Below are positions 45,482 through 55,301 of a stretch of 64,000 nt of DNA, in pieces (positions within the stretch are counted from its first letter, which is position 1; every line of letters starts with the position of its first letter). The notes beneath the pieces were generated by a model that was not told the DNA's origin, did not search any database, and worked only from the letters and a program-made list of their open reading frames with translations. A program made the position numbers and the translations under genes. This DNA comes from Rhizobium sp. WYJ-E13 (GTDB lineage: Bacteria > Pseudomonadota > Alphaproteobacteria > Rhizobiales > Rhizobiaceae), in assembly GCF_018987265.1 (NCBI RefSeq), contig NZ_CP076853.1, forward strand, positions 2,604,001-2,668,000, in the 5' to 3' direction.

Positions 45482-45596
45482 AGCTGATGCATTTGGTGGT
45501 TTCTCTCCCAGTGCCACCGCGTTGGCTGTTCCCCTCTGGAGGTTTTTGACCTTCACACTTATAAGGGCCCTGGTTTTCCAGTGGCCCTCTTTTTTT
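45482..45596 (+). ncRNA. abcR2: AbcR-like trans-acting sRNA, second copy
   Basis: About 115 nt. The 3' 74 nt (45525-45598) match the first copy (45282-45355) with one difference in the terminator loop stem, while the 5' half has diverged (CTCTCCCAGTGCCACCGC in the seed region). Terminator AGGGCC...GGCCCT (45564-45588) followed by CTTTTTTT. The offset between copies is 243 bp. Divergent 5' parts with identical 3' parts fit partly separate target sets. Confidence 0.8.
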
Positions 45597-45709
45597 GCTT
45601 AAATTTTAAGCGGAACAAAAAGCACCGCCCTCACGCCTCCGTGATTTGCATATCGAAAATCTTCGAACCATATATCGAGAAAATCCGATTTATAGTTCGA
45701 TGAACGACG

Positions 45710-46003
45710 ATGGACAAAGACGAGATCCTCAAGGCGCTGGCCAACCCTGCCCGGATGGACATCCTCAACTGGCTGAAAAACCCGGAAGAACATTTTCCGA
45801 CGCAGGAGCACCCATTTGAGATGGGCGTCTGCGCCAGCCAGTTCGAACGCTGCGGCCTTTCCCAGTCCACCGTGTCCGCGCACCTCGGCACCCTTCATCG
45901 TGCCGGCCTCGTCACTAGCAAGCGCGTCGGCCAGTGGATCTTCTACAAGCGCAACGAAGAAACGATCGCTGCCTTCCTCCAGCAGCTGACGCAGGATCTG
46001 TAA
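45710..46003 (+). CDS. ArsR family transcriptional regulator
   Basis: 97 aa winged helix repressor: ILKALANPARMDILNWLKNP, the recognition helix LSQSTVSAHLGTLHRAGLV and wing QWIFYKRNEE. Two cysteines, in VCASQFERCGL just before the recognition helix, could sense thiol-reactive compounds or metal. It is 3 bp ahead of an MFS exporter gene and then an ene-reductase gene, so it likely represses its own operon. AT-rich DNA with repeated ATATCGA motifs at 45650-45685 is a candidate operator. Confidence 0.9.
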   Translation: MDKDEILKALANPARMDILNWLKNPEEHFPTQEHPFEMGVCASQFERCGLSQSTVSAHLGTLHRAGLVTSKRVGQWIFYKRNEETIAAFLQQLTQDL

Positions 46004-46006
46004 ATT

Positions 46007-47173
46007 ATGCCCCTTGCCCTGCTCGTTCTCGCCTTGAGCTCTTTCGCGATAGGCACCACCGAATTCGTCATCATGGGGCTTCTGCCCGAAGTCGCAGCCG
46101 ACCTTTCCGTCACGATCCCTGAGGCCGGGTGGCTGGTGACGGGTTACGCGCTGGCCGTCGCCATCGGCGCACCCGTCATGGCGGTTTCGACTGCCAAGCT
46201 GAAGCGCCGCTCGGCCCTCATCATGCTGATGGCCTTCTTCATTGCCGGCAACCTGCTCTGCGCCATCGCGCCCAATTACTGGGTACTGATGATCGCCCGC
46301 ATCGTCACCGCCCTCTGCCACGGCGCCTTCTTTGGCATCGGCTCGGTCGTTGCTGCCAATCTCGTCAGCGAAGACCGCAAGGCCCGCGCCGTCGCCCTGA
46401 TGTTTACCGGGCTGACGCTCGCGAACGTACTCGGCGTCCCGCTCGGCACCGCCATCGGCCAGGCCTATGGGTGGCGCTCCACCTTCTGGGTTGTCACCGC
46501 GATCGGCATCGTCACCATTGCAGGCCTGATCGCCATCCTGCCGAAGGATAGACAAGAAGAGCAGAGCAGCATCCTGCGGGAGATCGCGGCATTGCGGAAC
46601 GGGCGCCTCTGGATGGCGCTCTCGGTCACCGTCTTCTTCTCGGCTTCGATGTTCACGCTTTTCACCTATATCGCCCCGCTGCTGCGCGACGTGACGGGCA
46701 TCTCACCTGAAGGCGTCACCTGGACGCTGTTCCTGATGGGTATCGGCCTGACGGTCGGTAACCTCATCGGCGGCAAGCTCGCCGACTGGCGCCTCGGCAC
46801 TGCCCTTGCCGCGATCTTTGCGGCAATCGCGCTGACCTCGGCGATCTTCTTCTATACAAGCCGCTTCTTCATACCCGCCGAAATCACCCTGTTCCTGTGG
46901 GCAGCCGCCACCTTCGCTGCGGTTCCCGCCCTGCAGGTCGGTGTCGTCGGTTTCGGCAGGGATGCACCGAACCTCGTTTCGACCATCAATATCGGCGCCT
47001 TCAACACCGGCAATGCCCTCGGCGCCTGGGTCGGCGGCATGGTCATAGACGCCGGCCTCGATCTCAACCGCGTTCCCCTCGCCGCCGCCGCCATGGCCAT
47101 CATCGGCCTTGCCGCAACTGTTCTCACCTATCTCTCCGGCCGGGCGCAGACCGCTCCCGCTGCCGCCGAGTGA
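46007..47173 (+). CDS. MFS transporter, AraJ/YdhP-like (DHA1)
   Basis: 388 aa, twelve membrane helices. Starts LALLVLALSSFAIGTTEFVIMGLLPEVA-like, in pieces the typical start of this subgroup (SSFAIGTTEFVIMGLLPEVA), with GYALAVAIGAPVM and the motif RLVTALCHGAFFGIGS-like segment RIVTALCHGAFFGIGSVVA. The subgroup exports sugars, arabinose-like compounds, purines or drugs. Middle gene of the ArsR-MFS-ene-reductase operon with gaps of 3 and 24 bp. Confidence 0.92.
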   Translation: MPLALLVLALSSFAIGTTEFVIMGLLPEVAADLSVTIPEAGWLVTGYALAVAIGAPVMAVSTAKLKRRSALIMLMAFFIAGNLLCAIAPNYWVLMIARIVTALCHGAFFGIGSVVAANLVSEDRKARAVALMFTGLTLANVLGVPLGTAIGQAYGWRSTFWVVTAIGIVTIAGLIAILPKDRQEEQSSILREIAALRNGRLWMALSVTVFFSASMFTLFTYIAPLLRDVTGISPEGVTWTLFLMGIGLTVGNLIGGKLADWRLGTALAAIFAAIALTSAIFFYTSRFFIPAEITLFLWAAATFAAVPALQVGVVGFGRDAPNLVSTINIGAFNTGNALGAWVGGMVIDAGLDLNRVPLAAAAMAIIGLAATVLTYLSGRAQTAPAAAE

Positions 47174-47197
47174 TCCCCCAAGCAGAAAGGACCCTCC

Positions 47198-48322
47198 ATG
47201 GCCAAGCTTTTCCAGCCGACACAGATCGGCGATATCGCTCTCAAGAACCATATCGTCATGGCGCCGCTCACCCGCAACCGCTCACCGGGCGCAATCCCGA
47301 ACGACCTCAACGTCGAATACTATCGCCAGCGCGCCACGGCCGGCCTCATCATCACCGAAGCGACCGCCATCACGCATCAGGGTCAGGGTTATGCCAATGT
47401 TCCCGGCCTCTACAGCAAGGAAGCCCTTGACGGGTGGAAGCGCGTGACGGATGCCGTTCATGCCGAAGGCGGCAAGATCGTCGTTCAGATGTGGCATGTC
47501 GGCCGTATCTCCCACACCGAGCTGCAGCCGAACGGCGGCAAGCCGGTTTCCTCGACCAACCGCATCGCCAAGGCCAAGACCTACCTCGTCAACGCTGACG
47601 GTACCGGCGCCTTTACCGACACCTCCGAGCCACGCGCACTCGAAACCTCCGAGATTCCCGGGATCGTCGAGGATTACCGCAAGGCCGCCCGCGCTGCGAT
47701 CGATGCGGGCTTCGACGGTGTAGAAATCCACGGCGCCAATGGCTACCTGCTCGACCAGTTCATGCGCGACGGCGTCAACGACCGCACCGACGAATATGGC
47801 GGTTCGATCGAAAACCGCACGCGTTTCACCTTCCAGGTCGTCGAAGCCGTGACCAGGGAAATCGGCGCCCGCCGCACCGCAATCCGCATTTCGCCGGTCA
47901 CCCCCTCAGGCGACTCCTACGATTCCAACCCGCAGGCGCTCTTCACGCATGTCGTTGAAGGTCTCGCCAAATACGACCTCGCCTATATCCATGTCGTCGA
48001 GGGCCAGACCGGTGGCGAGCGCGATTATCGCCAGGGCGACAACCCGTCCTTCGATTACAAGGCGCTGCGCACTGCCTATGAAAAGGCAGGCGGCAAGGCG
48101 GCCTGGATGGTCAATAACGGCTACAACAGAGATATGGCGATCGAGACTGTCGAAAACGGCGCGGCCGATCTCGTCGCCTTCGGCAAACCCTTCATCTCCA
48201 ATCCCGATCTCGTCGAGCGCCTGGAAAGGAACCTGCCGCTCAACACGCCGGATCAGTCCACCTTCTACGGTGGCAGCGCAAAGGGTTATGTCGATTATCC
48301 GACCCTCGAAAAGGTCGCCTGA
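47198..48322 (+). CDS. Old yellow enzyme family alkene reductase (NemA-like)
   Basis: 374 aa FMN-dependent TIM barrel. Marks: APLTRNRSPGAIPND at the start, GKIVVQMWHVGRISH, the substrate pair in EIHGANGYLLDQFMRDGVN (His-x-x-Asn) with tyrosine close by, and DRTDEYGGSIENRTRF. Such enzymes reduce activated C=C bonds and nitro compounds (N-ethylmaleimide, enones) with NADPH. Last gene of the operon with ArsR and an exporter, suggesting defence against electrophiles; a strong hairpin follows. Confidence 0.94.
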   Translation: MAKLFQPTQIGDIALKNHIVMAPLTRNRSPGAIPNDLNVEYYRQRATAGLIITEATAITHQGQGYANVPGLYSKEALDGWKRVTDAVHAEGGKIVVQMWHVGRISHTELQPNGGKPVSSTNRIAKAKTYLVNADGTGAFTDTSEPRALETSEIPGIVEDYRKAARAAIDAGFDGVEIHGANGYLLDQFMRDGVNDRTDEYGGSIENRTRFTFQVVEAVTREIGARRTAIRISPVTPSGDSYDSNPQALFTHVVEGLAKYDLAYIHVVEGQTGGERDYRQGDNPSFDYKALRTAYEKAGGKAAWMVNNGYNRDMAIETVENGAADLVAFGKPFISNPDLVERLERNLPLNTPDQSTFYGGSAKGYVDYPTLEKVA

Positions 48323-48338
48323 TCGTCTTCAACAAGCA

Positions 48339-48364
48339 GAAATCCCGCCAACCGGCGGGATTTC
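48339..48364 (+). terminator. Terminator of the ArsR-MFS-reductase operon
   Basis: An 11-bp stem, GAAATCCCGCC with GGCGGGATTTC, around loop AACC, 16 bp past the stop. The following CATTTC is only moderately T-rich. Confidence 0.75.
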
Positions 48365-48395
48365 CATTTCAGGGCATCGTCGCTAGCATGCGCCC

Positions 48396-49193
48396 ATGTT
48401 CTCGCCTTATCTCGAACGCTGGTCGCTGACATCGGACGGCGAACCCATCATCACCCATTCAAGCCGTCTCCTACCGGTCATCTGGCAGGACAAACCCGCC
48501 ATATTGAAAGTTGCAACCGACAGCAGCGAGCGAGACGGCGCATTGCTGATGAAATGGTGGGACGGCGATGGCGCGGCTCGAGTCTACGCGCAGGAAGATG
48601 ATGCCGTCCTTCTGGAACGTGCGACGGATAAATGCTCGCTGCTCGACATGGCGTTGAATGGCGAGGACGATGAAGCGAGCCGCATCATGGTGCAGACGGC
48701 AGCACGGCTGCATGCGCCCCGCCCCACCCCTCTTGACGATTCCACGACGCTCGAGCGCTGGTTCCGCAGTCTGGAGCCTGCGGCACGCACCTACGGCGGC
48801 ACCTTTGCCGACAGTTGGAAGATCGCCACCACCCTGCTCGCTGCGCCTCAGCAGCTCACTATTCTCCACGGTGACATCCACCACCGCAACATCCTCGATT
48901 TCGGCGAAAGGGGTTGGCTGGCAATCGATCCCAAGCGGATCTATGGCGAACGCGGTTACGACTTCGCCAATATCTTCGCCAACGAAGACCTGCCGACGGT
49001 GACAGATCCCGAACGCCTCCAACGTCAGCTGCCGATCGTCTCCAAGGAAGCCGATATCGAGCCAGCAAGGCTGCTCAAATGGATCGCCGCCTATTCCGGC
49101 CTCTCCGCCGCCTGGTTCCTTGAAGATGACGACCATGCCTCGGCGGAGAAGCCTCTGACGGTCGCGCGCATCGCACTCGCGGAACTTGCTTAA
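48396..49193 (+). CDS. Aminoglycoside/hydroxyurea kinase, APH(6) type
   Basis: 265 aa. ATP lysine in AILKVATDSS; catalytic loop ILHGDIHHRNILDFG with D160; metal-binding AIDPKRIYGERGYDFANIF with D178. This matches the streptomycin 6-kinase/hydroxyurea-kinase family (StrB-like). The gene is alone between a terminator and a convergent gene, without transposon remnants or strA. Whether it phosphorylates streptomycin or another metabolite cannot be told. No strong ribosome site is visible before the ATG. Confidence 0.85.
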   Translation: MFSPYLERWSLTSDGEPIITHSSRLLPVIWQDKPAILKVATDSSERDGALLMKWWDGDGAARVYAQEDDAVLLERATDKCSLLDMALNGEDDEASRIMVQTAARLHAPRPTPLDDSTTLERWFRSLEPAARTYGGTFADSWKIATTLLAAPQQLTILHGDIHHRNILDFGERGWLAIDPKRIYGERGYDFANIFANEDLPTVTDPERLQRQLPIVSKEADIEPARLLKWIAAYSGLSAAWFLEDDDHASAEKPLTVARIALAELA

Positions 49194-50209
49194 ACCGCCT
49201 TTTCGGCGTGCGAAAGAAGCGCCGTCGCACCATGCGGTTCGGGCAGCGAGCCCTGAGCGATGAGCGACGCACGCACGGCCTCATCGATCGGCGTATGCGG
49301 CTCGGTCCCGAGTTCGGCCACCAGCCTGTCGTTCTTCATGCGCAACGGTACCTTCCAGAGATAGCGCATCTCCTTCAGCTCCCGCATGACAGTCATGAAG
49401 GGAGCAAGCAACGGCACAACGAACCATGGAAAGCGGCCGATCTTCGCCTTGCCGCCGGCGACACGCCGAACCGCCTCCGCCATCTGACGGCCATCACCAT
49501 CCCAGAAGCCGTTCATGTGATAGCAGGCGAAGGCCGGCAGGCGTTCGGCTCGCTCGACGAGTTGCACCATCGTCTCGGAAACATCGGGCAGATAGGCCCA
49601 ATGGTGCCCGACGCCGGGCAGTGCCGGGTTCTTGATGGTACCAACCGGCTTGTCCGGCGTAGCAAAAGCGGCGGAGAACCAGCTATTGCCTGTGGCGCCC
49701 GGCCCGAAAAAATCCCCGGCGCGGACGATGATGACACCTATGCCGGTCTCAGAGGCAGCTTTCAGGCGCTTCTCCATCTCGACGCGGATCTTGCCCTTCT
49801 TCGTCACCGGATGCTGCGGGCTATCCTCCGTCACATCAGGAAAGGCATCCGGCCCGAAATTATAGACGGTACCAGGCAGCAGGATGCGCGCACCGACGGC
49901 ACGAGCCGCGGCAATCGTATTCTCCAGCATCGGCAGAACCAGCTTCTCCCAGTCACGGTAGCCGGGCGGATTGACGGCGTGGACGATAAGGTTTGTGCCC
50001 TCAGCGGCCCTGCGCACGTCGGCCGCGTTCATCGCGTCGCCCTGCACCCACTCGAAACCCTGTTCGCTGCCGGATGCCTTCGCAGCGTTTCGGTTGAGCG
50101 CCCTCACCTTCCAGCCGTGCGCCCGCAGCTTGCGGGCGACTGCGCCGCCGATGCCGCCGGTCGCGCCGAGAACGAGCGCCAGTTTCCTGTTCTGATATTC
50201 GCTGCTCAT
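49190..50209 (-). CDS. NAD(P)-dependent epimerase/dehydratase-like SDR
   Basis: 339 aa extended short-chain dehydrogenase. Dinucleotide motif VLGATGGIGGAVARKL; LLPGTVYNFGPDAFPDV carries the tyrosine region; MEKRLKAASETGIGVIIVRAGDFFGPG is typical of NAD-dependent epimerase-like proteins. Substrate unknown. Convergent overlap of 4 bp with the APH(6)-type gene. It diverges from a LysR gene at 50299, which probably regulates it. Confidence 0.87.
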   Translation of the reverse strand: MSSEYQNRKLALVLGATGGIGGAVARKLRAHGWKVRALNRNAAKASGSEQGFEWVQGDAMNAADVRRAAEGTNLIVHAVNPPGYRDWEKLVLPMLENTIAAARAVGARILLPGTVYNFGPDAFPDVTEDSPQHPVTKKGKIRVEMEKRLKAASETGIGVIIVRAGDFFGPGATGNSWFSAAFATPDKPVGTIKNPALPGVGHHWAYLPDVSETMVQLVERAERLPAFACYHMNGFWDGDGRQMAEAVRRVAGGKAKIGRFPWFVVPLLAPFMTVMRELKEMRYLWKVPLRMKNDRLVAELGTEPHTPIDEAVRASLIAQGSLPEPHGATALLSHAEKAV

Positions 50210-50263
50210 GATCGTCTCCTTGTTCGATGAGACGACTATGCCTCCACAGGCAGATAAACAAAA

Positions 50264-50291
50264 TTGACGAAATAAGTTGCATCGCTATACA
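50264..50291 (+). promoter_or_regulatory. Promoter of the LysR gene at 50299, probably leaderless
   Basis: TTGACG (50264-50269), 16-bp spacer, TATACA (50286-50291). The start of transcription is expected at about 50298, which coincides with the ATG at 50299. Confidence 0.55.
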
Positions 50292-50298
50292 TAAATAT

Positions 50299-51207
50299 AT
50301 GAACATCGAGCCAAGCTGGGACTTTTACCGCTCCTTTCTCACCGTGTTAAGGCAGGGATCGCTTTCGGCCGCCGCCCGCGAACTCGGTCTGACGCAGCCG
50401 ACGATCGGCCGCCATATCGACGCTCTGGAGGAGGCCGTCGGCGCGGAGCTTTTCATCCGCTCATCCAACGGCCTGCTGCCGACAGACGTGGCGCTCGATC
50501 TCCAGCCCTATGCCGAAACACTGGCAACGACGGCTGCTGCTCTCCTGCGCACCGCATCCAGCCAGCGCGGCAAGGTGGAAGGCACCGTGCGTATCAGTGC
50601 CAGCGAAGTGATCGGCATCGAGGTGCTGCCACCGATCATTGCCGATCTGCAGGAAGCCTATCCCGGATTGCAGGTGGAACTTTCGGCCTCCGATGCGCTG
50701 GAAGATCTGATGAACCGGGAGGCGGATATTGCCGTGCGCATGGCCGAGCCGCAGCAGGATGCGCTGATGGTGCGTCGCATCGGCGATATCCCGCTCGGCT
50801 TTCACGCGCATCGCCGCTATTTGGAACGCCACGGCACGCCGCGGACCATGGCCGAGCTTGCCGGTCATCGCATCATCGGTTTCGACCGGCAGACGGCCTA
50901 TATCCGCATGATGCGCAAGCTCCACCCGCTGGCCGACGAGCTTGCCTATTCCTTCCGCACCAGCAGCCATCTGGCGCATTACACCGCCATTCGTGCCGGC
51001 ATCGGCATCGGCATCTGCCAGACGGGGCTTGCCCGTCCAAACCCCGACCTCGTCCATATCATGGCGGATGAATTCGAAATCCCGCTCGGCACATGGGTCG
51101 CCATGCACGAGAGCCTCAAGACCTCGCCACGCTGCCGCGTCACCTTCGACGCGCTGGTCAGGGGCCTGTTGAACTATATCAAGTCATGCAAGCAAACGCG
51201 CGCCTGA
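50299..51207 (+). CDS. LysR family transcriptional regulator
   Basis: 302 aa. Helix-turn-helix FLTVLRQGSLSAAARELGL, LTQPTIGRHIDALEEAVGAE; effector domain with VEGTVRISASEVIGIEVL. Of the LysR subgroup near oxidoreductases. The ATG at 50299 has no ribosome site and lies at the expected transcription start, so the mRNA is probably leaderless; a longer frame from 50227 would overlap the promoter. Divergent from the epimerase-like gene with 89 bp between starts. Confidence 0.9.
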   Translation: MNIEPSWDFYRSFLTVLRQGSLSAAARELGLTQPTIGRHIDALEEAVGAELFIRSSNGLLPTDVALDLQPYAETLATTAAALLRTASSQRGKVEGTVRISASEVIGIEVLPPIIADLQEAYPGLQVELSASDALEDLMNREADIAVRMAEPQQDALMVRRIGDIPLGFHAHRRYLERHGTPRTMAELAGHRIIGFDRQTAYIRMMRKLHPLADELAYSFRTSSHLAHYTAIRAGIGIGICQTGLARPNPDLVHIMADEFEIPLGTWVAMHESLKTSPRCRVTFDALVRGLLNYIKSCKQTRA

Positions 51208-51243
51208 CGACGCGCTGAAAGACGATAGGAAATCGGCGGAAGA

Positions 51244-51525
51244 TCAGGGCTCTGGGGAGACCTCCGGCGAACGGCCCTTGGTAAAGCCGTCCACGACCTC
51301 AGTCTCGGGACGATCACCACCCTCGGCATATTCCTCGTGCCACTTGCCCTGCGCATCCTGCCAGCTGATCTCGGCGGAATCGCCGCCGACCTGCTGTTCG
51401 GCTGCAACGATGCGGGCTGCTTCGAGCGCTTCGGAGTGGCTCGGAAATGCTTCGGAATAGACGTCCCCAAGCTTGTAGGCCCAGCCGCCGTCATGCGGTA
51501 CGACTTCGTAGACCACCTTGACCAT
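51244..51525 (-). CDS. DUF2188 domain-containing protein
   Basis: 93 aa. VYEVVPHDGGWAYKLGDVYS followed by FPSHSEALEAARIVAAEQQ and ISWQDAQGKWHEEYAEGGD are the DUF2188 core, a small beta-alpha domain of unknown function. The C-terminal 25 residues are acidic and proline-containing. GAGGAGACACATGC precedes the ATG. It stands alone between a LysR gene and the cation antiporter. Confidence 0.87.
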   Translation of the reverse strand: MVKVVYEVVPHDGGWAYKLGDVYSEAFPSHSEALEAARIVAAEQQVGGDSAEISWQDAQGKWHEEYAEGGDRPETEVVDGFTKGRSPEVSPEP

Positions 51526-51757
51526 GCATGTGTCTCCTCTTCTTCTCGTTGCGCATCCGTGGGCCTCCGGATCATGTCCGGTTCAGCGCGGGCCGCTTGA
51601 GAAGATTTCGAGGACGCCGCGATCTGTTTTCCGGCTGCCGTATGAAAAGCAGTATTCCATTAATCGTCACAGACTGCAAATTCCATCAGTCGCGAGTCTG
51701 CTTGCATGGAAAAATCACCGGCTTAGATTGCCCAGGGAATCAAAATCGTCGCTGGTG

Positions 51758-52858
51758 ATGGACATGGCATTGCATCTCAAGGAAGAAAAATTCCTGATCG
51801 TGGCGATCGTCGTCGCGGTCATTGCCTATTTGCTGGAACATTCTCTCATGCAGGCCGGCCGGGCCACGGCGCTCGTCGCAGCCGCCGCCCTGATCGTAAC
51901 CATCGTGCTCGCCTCCATGCGCGTCGCCCATCACGCCGAACTGCTGGCCGTCAAGGTCGGCGACCCCTACGGCACGATGATCCTGACGCTCTCGGCCGTC
52001 GCCGTCGAAGTCATCATCCTCGGCATCATGATAAGCGGCGAAGAAAGCTCGCCGACGCTGGTGCGCGACACGATCTATTCGGCACTCATGCTTGACATCA
52101 ACGGAGTCCTCGGCCTTGCCGCCCTCCTCGGCGGCCTGAAGCACGGCGAGCAGCCCTACAACGACAATTCCGGCAAGACCTATGGCGTAATGATCCTGAC
52201 GGCCATGGGCATTTCGATGATCGTTCCGGAATTCGTGCCCCACGATAAATGGCATTATTATTCGGGCTTCACCATCATCGCGATGATCGCCCTCTACGGC
52301 CTCTTCCTGCGCATGCAAGTCGGCCAGCACAGCTACTTCTTCTCCTACAGCTACCCGCGCTCGGAACGGCAGAAAGAACATCCCGAGGAGCACGATGAAG
52401 AGGGTTCGGTTTCGACCTCGATCGCGATTATCCTCATTGGCGTGGTGATCATCGGTGCGCTCGCCGAATTCATGTCGGGCTTCATGAGCGAAGGCCTGCG
52501 CGACAGCGGTGCTCCGATTGCCGTAACGGCCATCGTGGTTGCCGCCATCTCCGCAGCACCGGAAATCCTGACAGCCTTGCGGGCGGCCCTGCGCAACCGC
52601 ATGCAGGCGACCGTCAACATCGCCATGGGTGCCTCTCTCTCGACGGTCATCCTGACAGTGCCGGTCATGGAGGGGATCGCGCTATACACCGGCCAGCCCT
52701 TCATCATGGCCATGTCGCCGGTCCAGACGGTCATGGTGTCGATCACCCTGATTGCAGCCGCCATCAACCTTAACGATGGTGAGACGAACGCCATTGAGGG
52801 CATGACCCATTTCATCCTCTTCGCTACCTTCATCATGCTGAGCTCGATCGGACTCTGA
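51758..52858 (+). CDS. Calcium:proton antiporter-like ionic transporter (y4hA/ChaA type)
   Basis: 366 aa with ten to eleven membrane helices in two CaCA halves. The alpha repeats are GDPYGTMILTLSAVAVEVII and, in the second half, AAISAAPEILTALRAALRNR followed by ATVNIAMGASLSTVIL. An acidic/His loop (RQKEHPEEHDEEGS) joins the halves. These inner-membrane antiporters exchange Ca2+, K+ or Na+ for H+. The ATG at 51758 (MDMALHLKEE) has only a weak ribosome site; an open frame extends 80 codons upstream but overlaps the divergent DUF2188 start, so I reject it. Confidence 0.88.
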   Translation: MDMALHLKEEKFLIVAIVVAVIAYLLEHSLMQAGRATALVAAAALIVTIVLASMRVAHHAELLAVKVGDPYGTMILTLSAVAVEVIILGIMISGEESSPTLVRDTIYSALMLDINGVLGLAALLGGLKHGEQPYNDNSGKTYGVMILTAMGISMIVPEFVPHDKWHYYSGFTIIAMIALYGLFLRMQVGQHSYFFSYSYPRSERQKEHPEEHDEEGSVSTSIAIILIGVVIIGALAEFMSGFMSEGLRDSGAPIAVTAIVVAAISAAPEILTALRAALRNRMQATVNIAMGASLSTVILTVPVMEGIALYTGQPFIMAMSPVQTVMVSITLIAAAINLNDGETNAIEGMTHFILFATFIMLSSIGL

Positions 52859-52930
52859 ATCTGAAATCAGCGACTTGGCGGCAAAAGCGGAATCATTTCC
52901 GCAGCACGTTGAAGTGAAAAACGAGACAAC

Positions 52931-52956
52931 AAAAAAGCCCGCCATCTCTGGCGAGC
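52931..52956 (-). terminator. Terminator of aatA
   Basis: On the minus strand GCTCGCCA pairs with TGGCGGGC (one T-G wobble) around loop GAGA and is followed by TTTTTT, about 27 bp past the aminotransferase stop. Confidence 0.85.
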
Positions 52957-52982
52957 TCTTCGAATGGGGCTGATGCCACCGA

Positions 52983-54570
<1,588 letters not shown>

Positions 54571-54870
54571 ATGTTTCTGGAAGACGAGCGCGCAGCGGGA
54601 CGCTTGCGCACAAGCCGGGTTTGCCTGTCGCTGATGGTGGCAGTCATCGCTTTTGCATGCTGTGTCGTCGCGACGTTCAGCCTCTTTTCAGTCGCCGAAG
54701 CAGCACCGGCCGTGGCTTCCAGCGCCCGTGAGGCAACGCATGCCGACCAGACGATCACTCAAGGCCTGACGATGCTTTTTGCCGCCTTTGTCGCAGCAAA
54801 CGGTTTTGCCATCTGGCTGCGACGCATCAAGGGTCTCGTTGTTTCCGGAGGCAAGCGCGATGCCCGGTAA
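54571..54870 (+). CDS. Small hypothetical membrane protein, 99 aa
   Basis: Two hydrophobic segments, LSLMVAVIAFACCVVATFSL (about 20-40) and LTMLFAAFVAANGFAIWL (about 66-83), joined by an Ala/Ser-rich loop with APAVASSAREATHADQ, and a basic tail (RRIKGLVVSGGKRDAR). By the positive-inside rule both ends are cytoplasmic. Family unknown. GAGGG precedes the ATG. The next gene overlaps its last 11 bp, so the two are translationally coupled. Confidence 0.6.
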   Translation: MFLEDERAAGRLRTSRVCLSLMVAVIAFACCVVATFSLFSVAEAAPAVASSAREATHADQTITQGLTMLFAAFVAANGFAIWLRRIKGLVVSGGKRDAR

Positions 54871-55192
54871 ATCGCAGCGTGCAGGCTGGAACGAGGATGA
54901 AGACGCGTTCCAGCCGCTGCCGACCTACATGGAGCTCGCCATGGCTGCCGCCGTGGCCCATGAAGTGCCGCCCGCATCGCCGAGACCCCGCCTCCCCGGA
55001 CTTTCGATCATCGAAAAATTGGTCGCCGTTGGTATCGTGTGCCTCGCCTTCTACGGCATGGCGCTGATCGGCTGCGGGCTTTTCCTGAAGGCTGAAGCAA
55101 AGCGCACTGGTTTCATCACACAACGGATGATGAGCGCCGAGCTGCAACAGGCCGATTTTGACATCCGCTTCCCTGCCCACGTAATCAACTGA
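54860..55192 (+). CDS. Small hypothetical membrane protein, 110 aa
   Basis: A cytoplasmic N-terminus with LPTYMELAMAAAVAHEVPPA and proline-rich spacing, one membrane helix (about 49-72, LVAVGIVCLAFYGMALIGCG) and a short outside tail. The ATG at 54860 lies inside the end of the upstream gene behind GGAGGCAAGCG, which argues for coupled translation and a shared function or complex. Family unknown. Confidence 0.55.
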   Translation: MPGKSQRAGWNEDEDAFQPLPTYMELAMAAAVAHEVPPASPRPRLPGLSIIEKLVAVGIVCLAFYGMALIGCGLFLKAEAKRTGFITQRMMSAELQQADFDIRFPAHVIN

Positions 55193-55301
55193 CCTCTTCT
55201 CATTCAACCCGAGAACACAAAACCGTTATGGAGCGCCGACTACCGTTGAAGCGCCCCATGCCCCGCGCCACCTTCCCCTCAAACTGACGACGGGGATTAT
55301 G

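Noticed and set aside
45164..45556. A 130-codon minus-strand frame with an internal repeat
   Set aside because: The repeat is just the duplicated 3' part of the two sRNA genes read on the opposite strand.
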